A stretch of 5,816 nt of DNA from Frankiaceae bacterium (GTDB lineage: Bacteria; Actinomycetota; Actinomycetes; Frankiales; Frankiaceae), in assembly GCA_030840885.1 (NCBI GenBank), contig JAVEDQ010000074.1, forward strand, positions 1 through 5,816, read 5' to 3'. Below the pieces are notes generated by a model. The model worked only from the letters and a program-made list of their open reading frames with translations. It made no database searches and was not told the origin of the DNA. Positions 5,737 to 5,816 of the stretch are shown here, piece by piece; position 1 is the stretch's first letter; every line of letters begins with the position of its first letter. The translations under genes were made by a program, and so were the position numbers.

Positions 5737-5754
5737 GCCGTACCGGCGTACGGC
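5737..5754 (+). repeat. Hairpin directly after the mraZ stop
   Basis: GCCGTAC (5737-5743) and GTACGGC (5748-5754) are perfect arms around CGGC, two bases after the mraZ stop. No T-run follows. Because rsmH normally shares the transcript, it may be a processing or partial-termination element rather than a full terminator. Confidence 0.45.
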
Positions 5755-5793
5755 GAGGTTCCGGCCCGCTCCCATCCAGACGCACCTTCCCCG

Positions 5794-5816
5794 GTGGCTG
5801 GCGGGAGAGCGGGCCA
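5794..5816 (+). CDS. rsmH: Possible first codons of rsmH (partial)
   Basis: GTG at 5794 opens VAGRAG followed by an incomplete CA. codon (H or Q). RsmH (16S rRNA C1402 N4-methyltransferase) normally follows mraZ and begins near a HVPVLL motif, so a following H would fit. The frame is open back to the mraZ stop, where a CTG (5731) overlaps the TGA. No ribosome site precedes the GTG, and only seven codons are visible. The call rests mainly on gene order; the true start may lie elsewhere or beyond the window. Confidence 0.3.

Noticed and set aside
5763..5815. Long-range inverted repeat GGCCCGCT ... AGCGGGCC at the right edge
   Set aside because: The 8-base GC-only arms are 37 bases apart and can occur by chance in this base composition; the window ends there.
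1..5816. CRISPR array, tRNA, rRNA, transposase or phage gene
   Set aside because: No regularly spaced repeats, cloverleaf-like segment, rRNA stretch or transposase/integrase motif was seen on either strand.

Overview
The window is high-GC DNA with actinobacterial hallmarks: GC-rich third codon positions, alternative start codons, a leaderless gene start, and a mraZ of the 143-residue actinobacterial type preceded by TGGGG boxes. The protein style fits the Geodermatophilales/Frankiales/Pseudonocardiales part of Actinomycetota, but the genus cannot be fixed from the sequence alone.

Layout. (1) 1-2024, minus strand: a MoxR-family AAA+ ATPase followed by a DUF58 (vWA-like) membrane protein cut off by the window edge. 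The two overlap, and the DUF58 gene seems to start at a CTG inside the moxR stop (CTGA). (2) 2025-2356: a stretch without an intact gene. It holds the C-terminal end of a LuxR/NarL-type response regulator (a 5'-truncated relic, minus strand) and an operator- or terminator-like inverted repeat. (3) 2357-5109: a compact divergent module. On the minus strand an SPFH/band-7 protein and an NAD-kinase-like protein with an altered GGDGT motif form a near-overlapping pair. On the plus strand is an NrtR-like protein (Nudix domain plus C-terminal winged helix). The 97-bp spacer carries two copies of the same dyad, TCGTC-N5-GACGA, 34 bp apart. They lie on the -35 and -10 of the SPFH promoter, and one also lies on the -35 region of the leaderless Nudix promoter. 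(4) 5110-5816: a spacer with a GC-rich hairpin and a 21-bp dyad, then the MraZ operator (four boxes at exact 10-bp spacing), mraZ, a hairpin, and possibly the first codons of rsmH. This is the start of the dcw division and cell wall cluster.

Working together. The most interesting part is region 3. A Nudix-type transcription factor, a family known to sense NAD-derived metabolites, faces a membrane-scaffold-type SPFH protein and an NAD-kinase-like protein. The shared operators suggest that it controls both itself and the SPFH/NADK-like pair. I infer an NAD(P)- or ADP-ribose-responsive module whose biochemistry I cannot name. The LuxR relic at its left edge suggests the module was placed, or remained after a deletion, between the moxR-DUF58 block and the dcw cluster.
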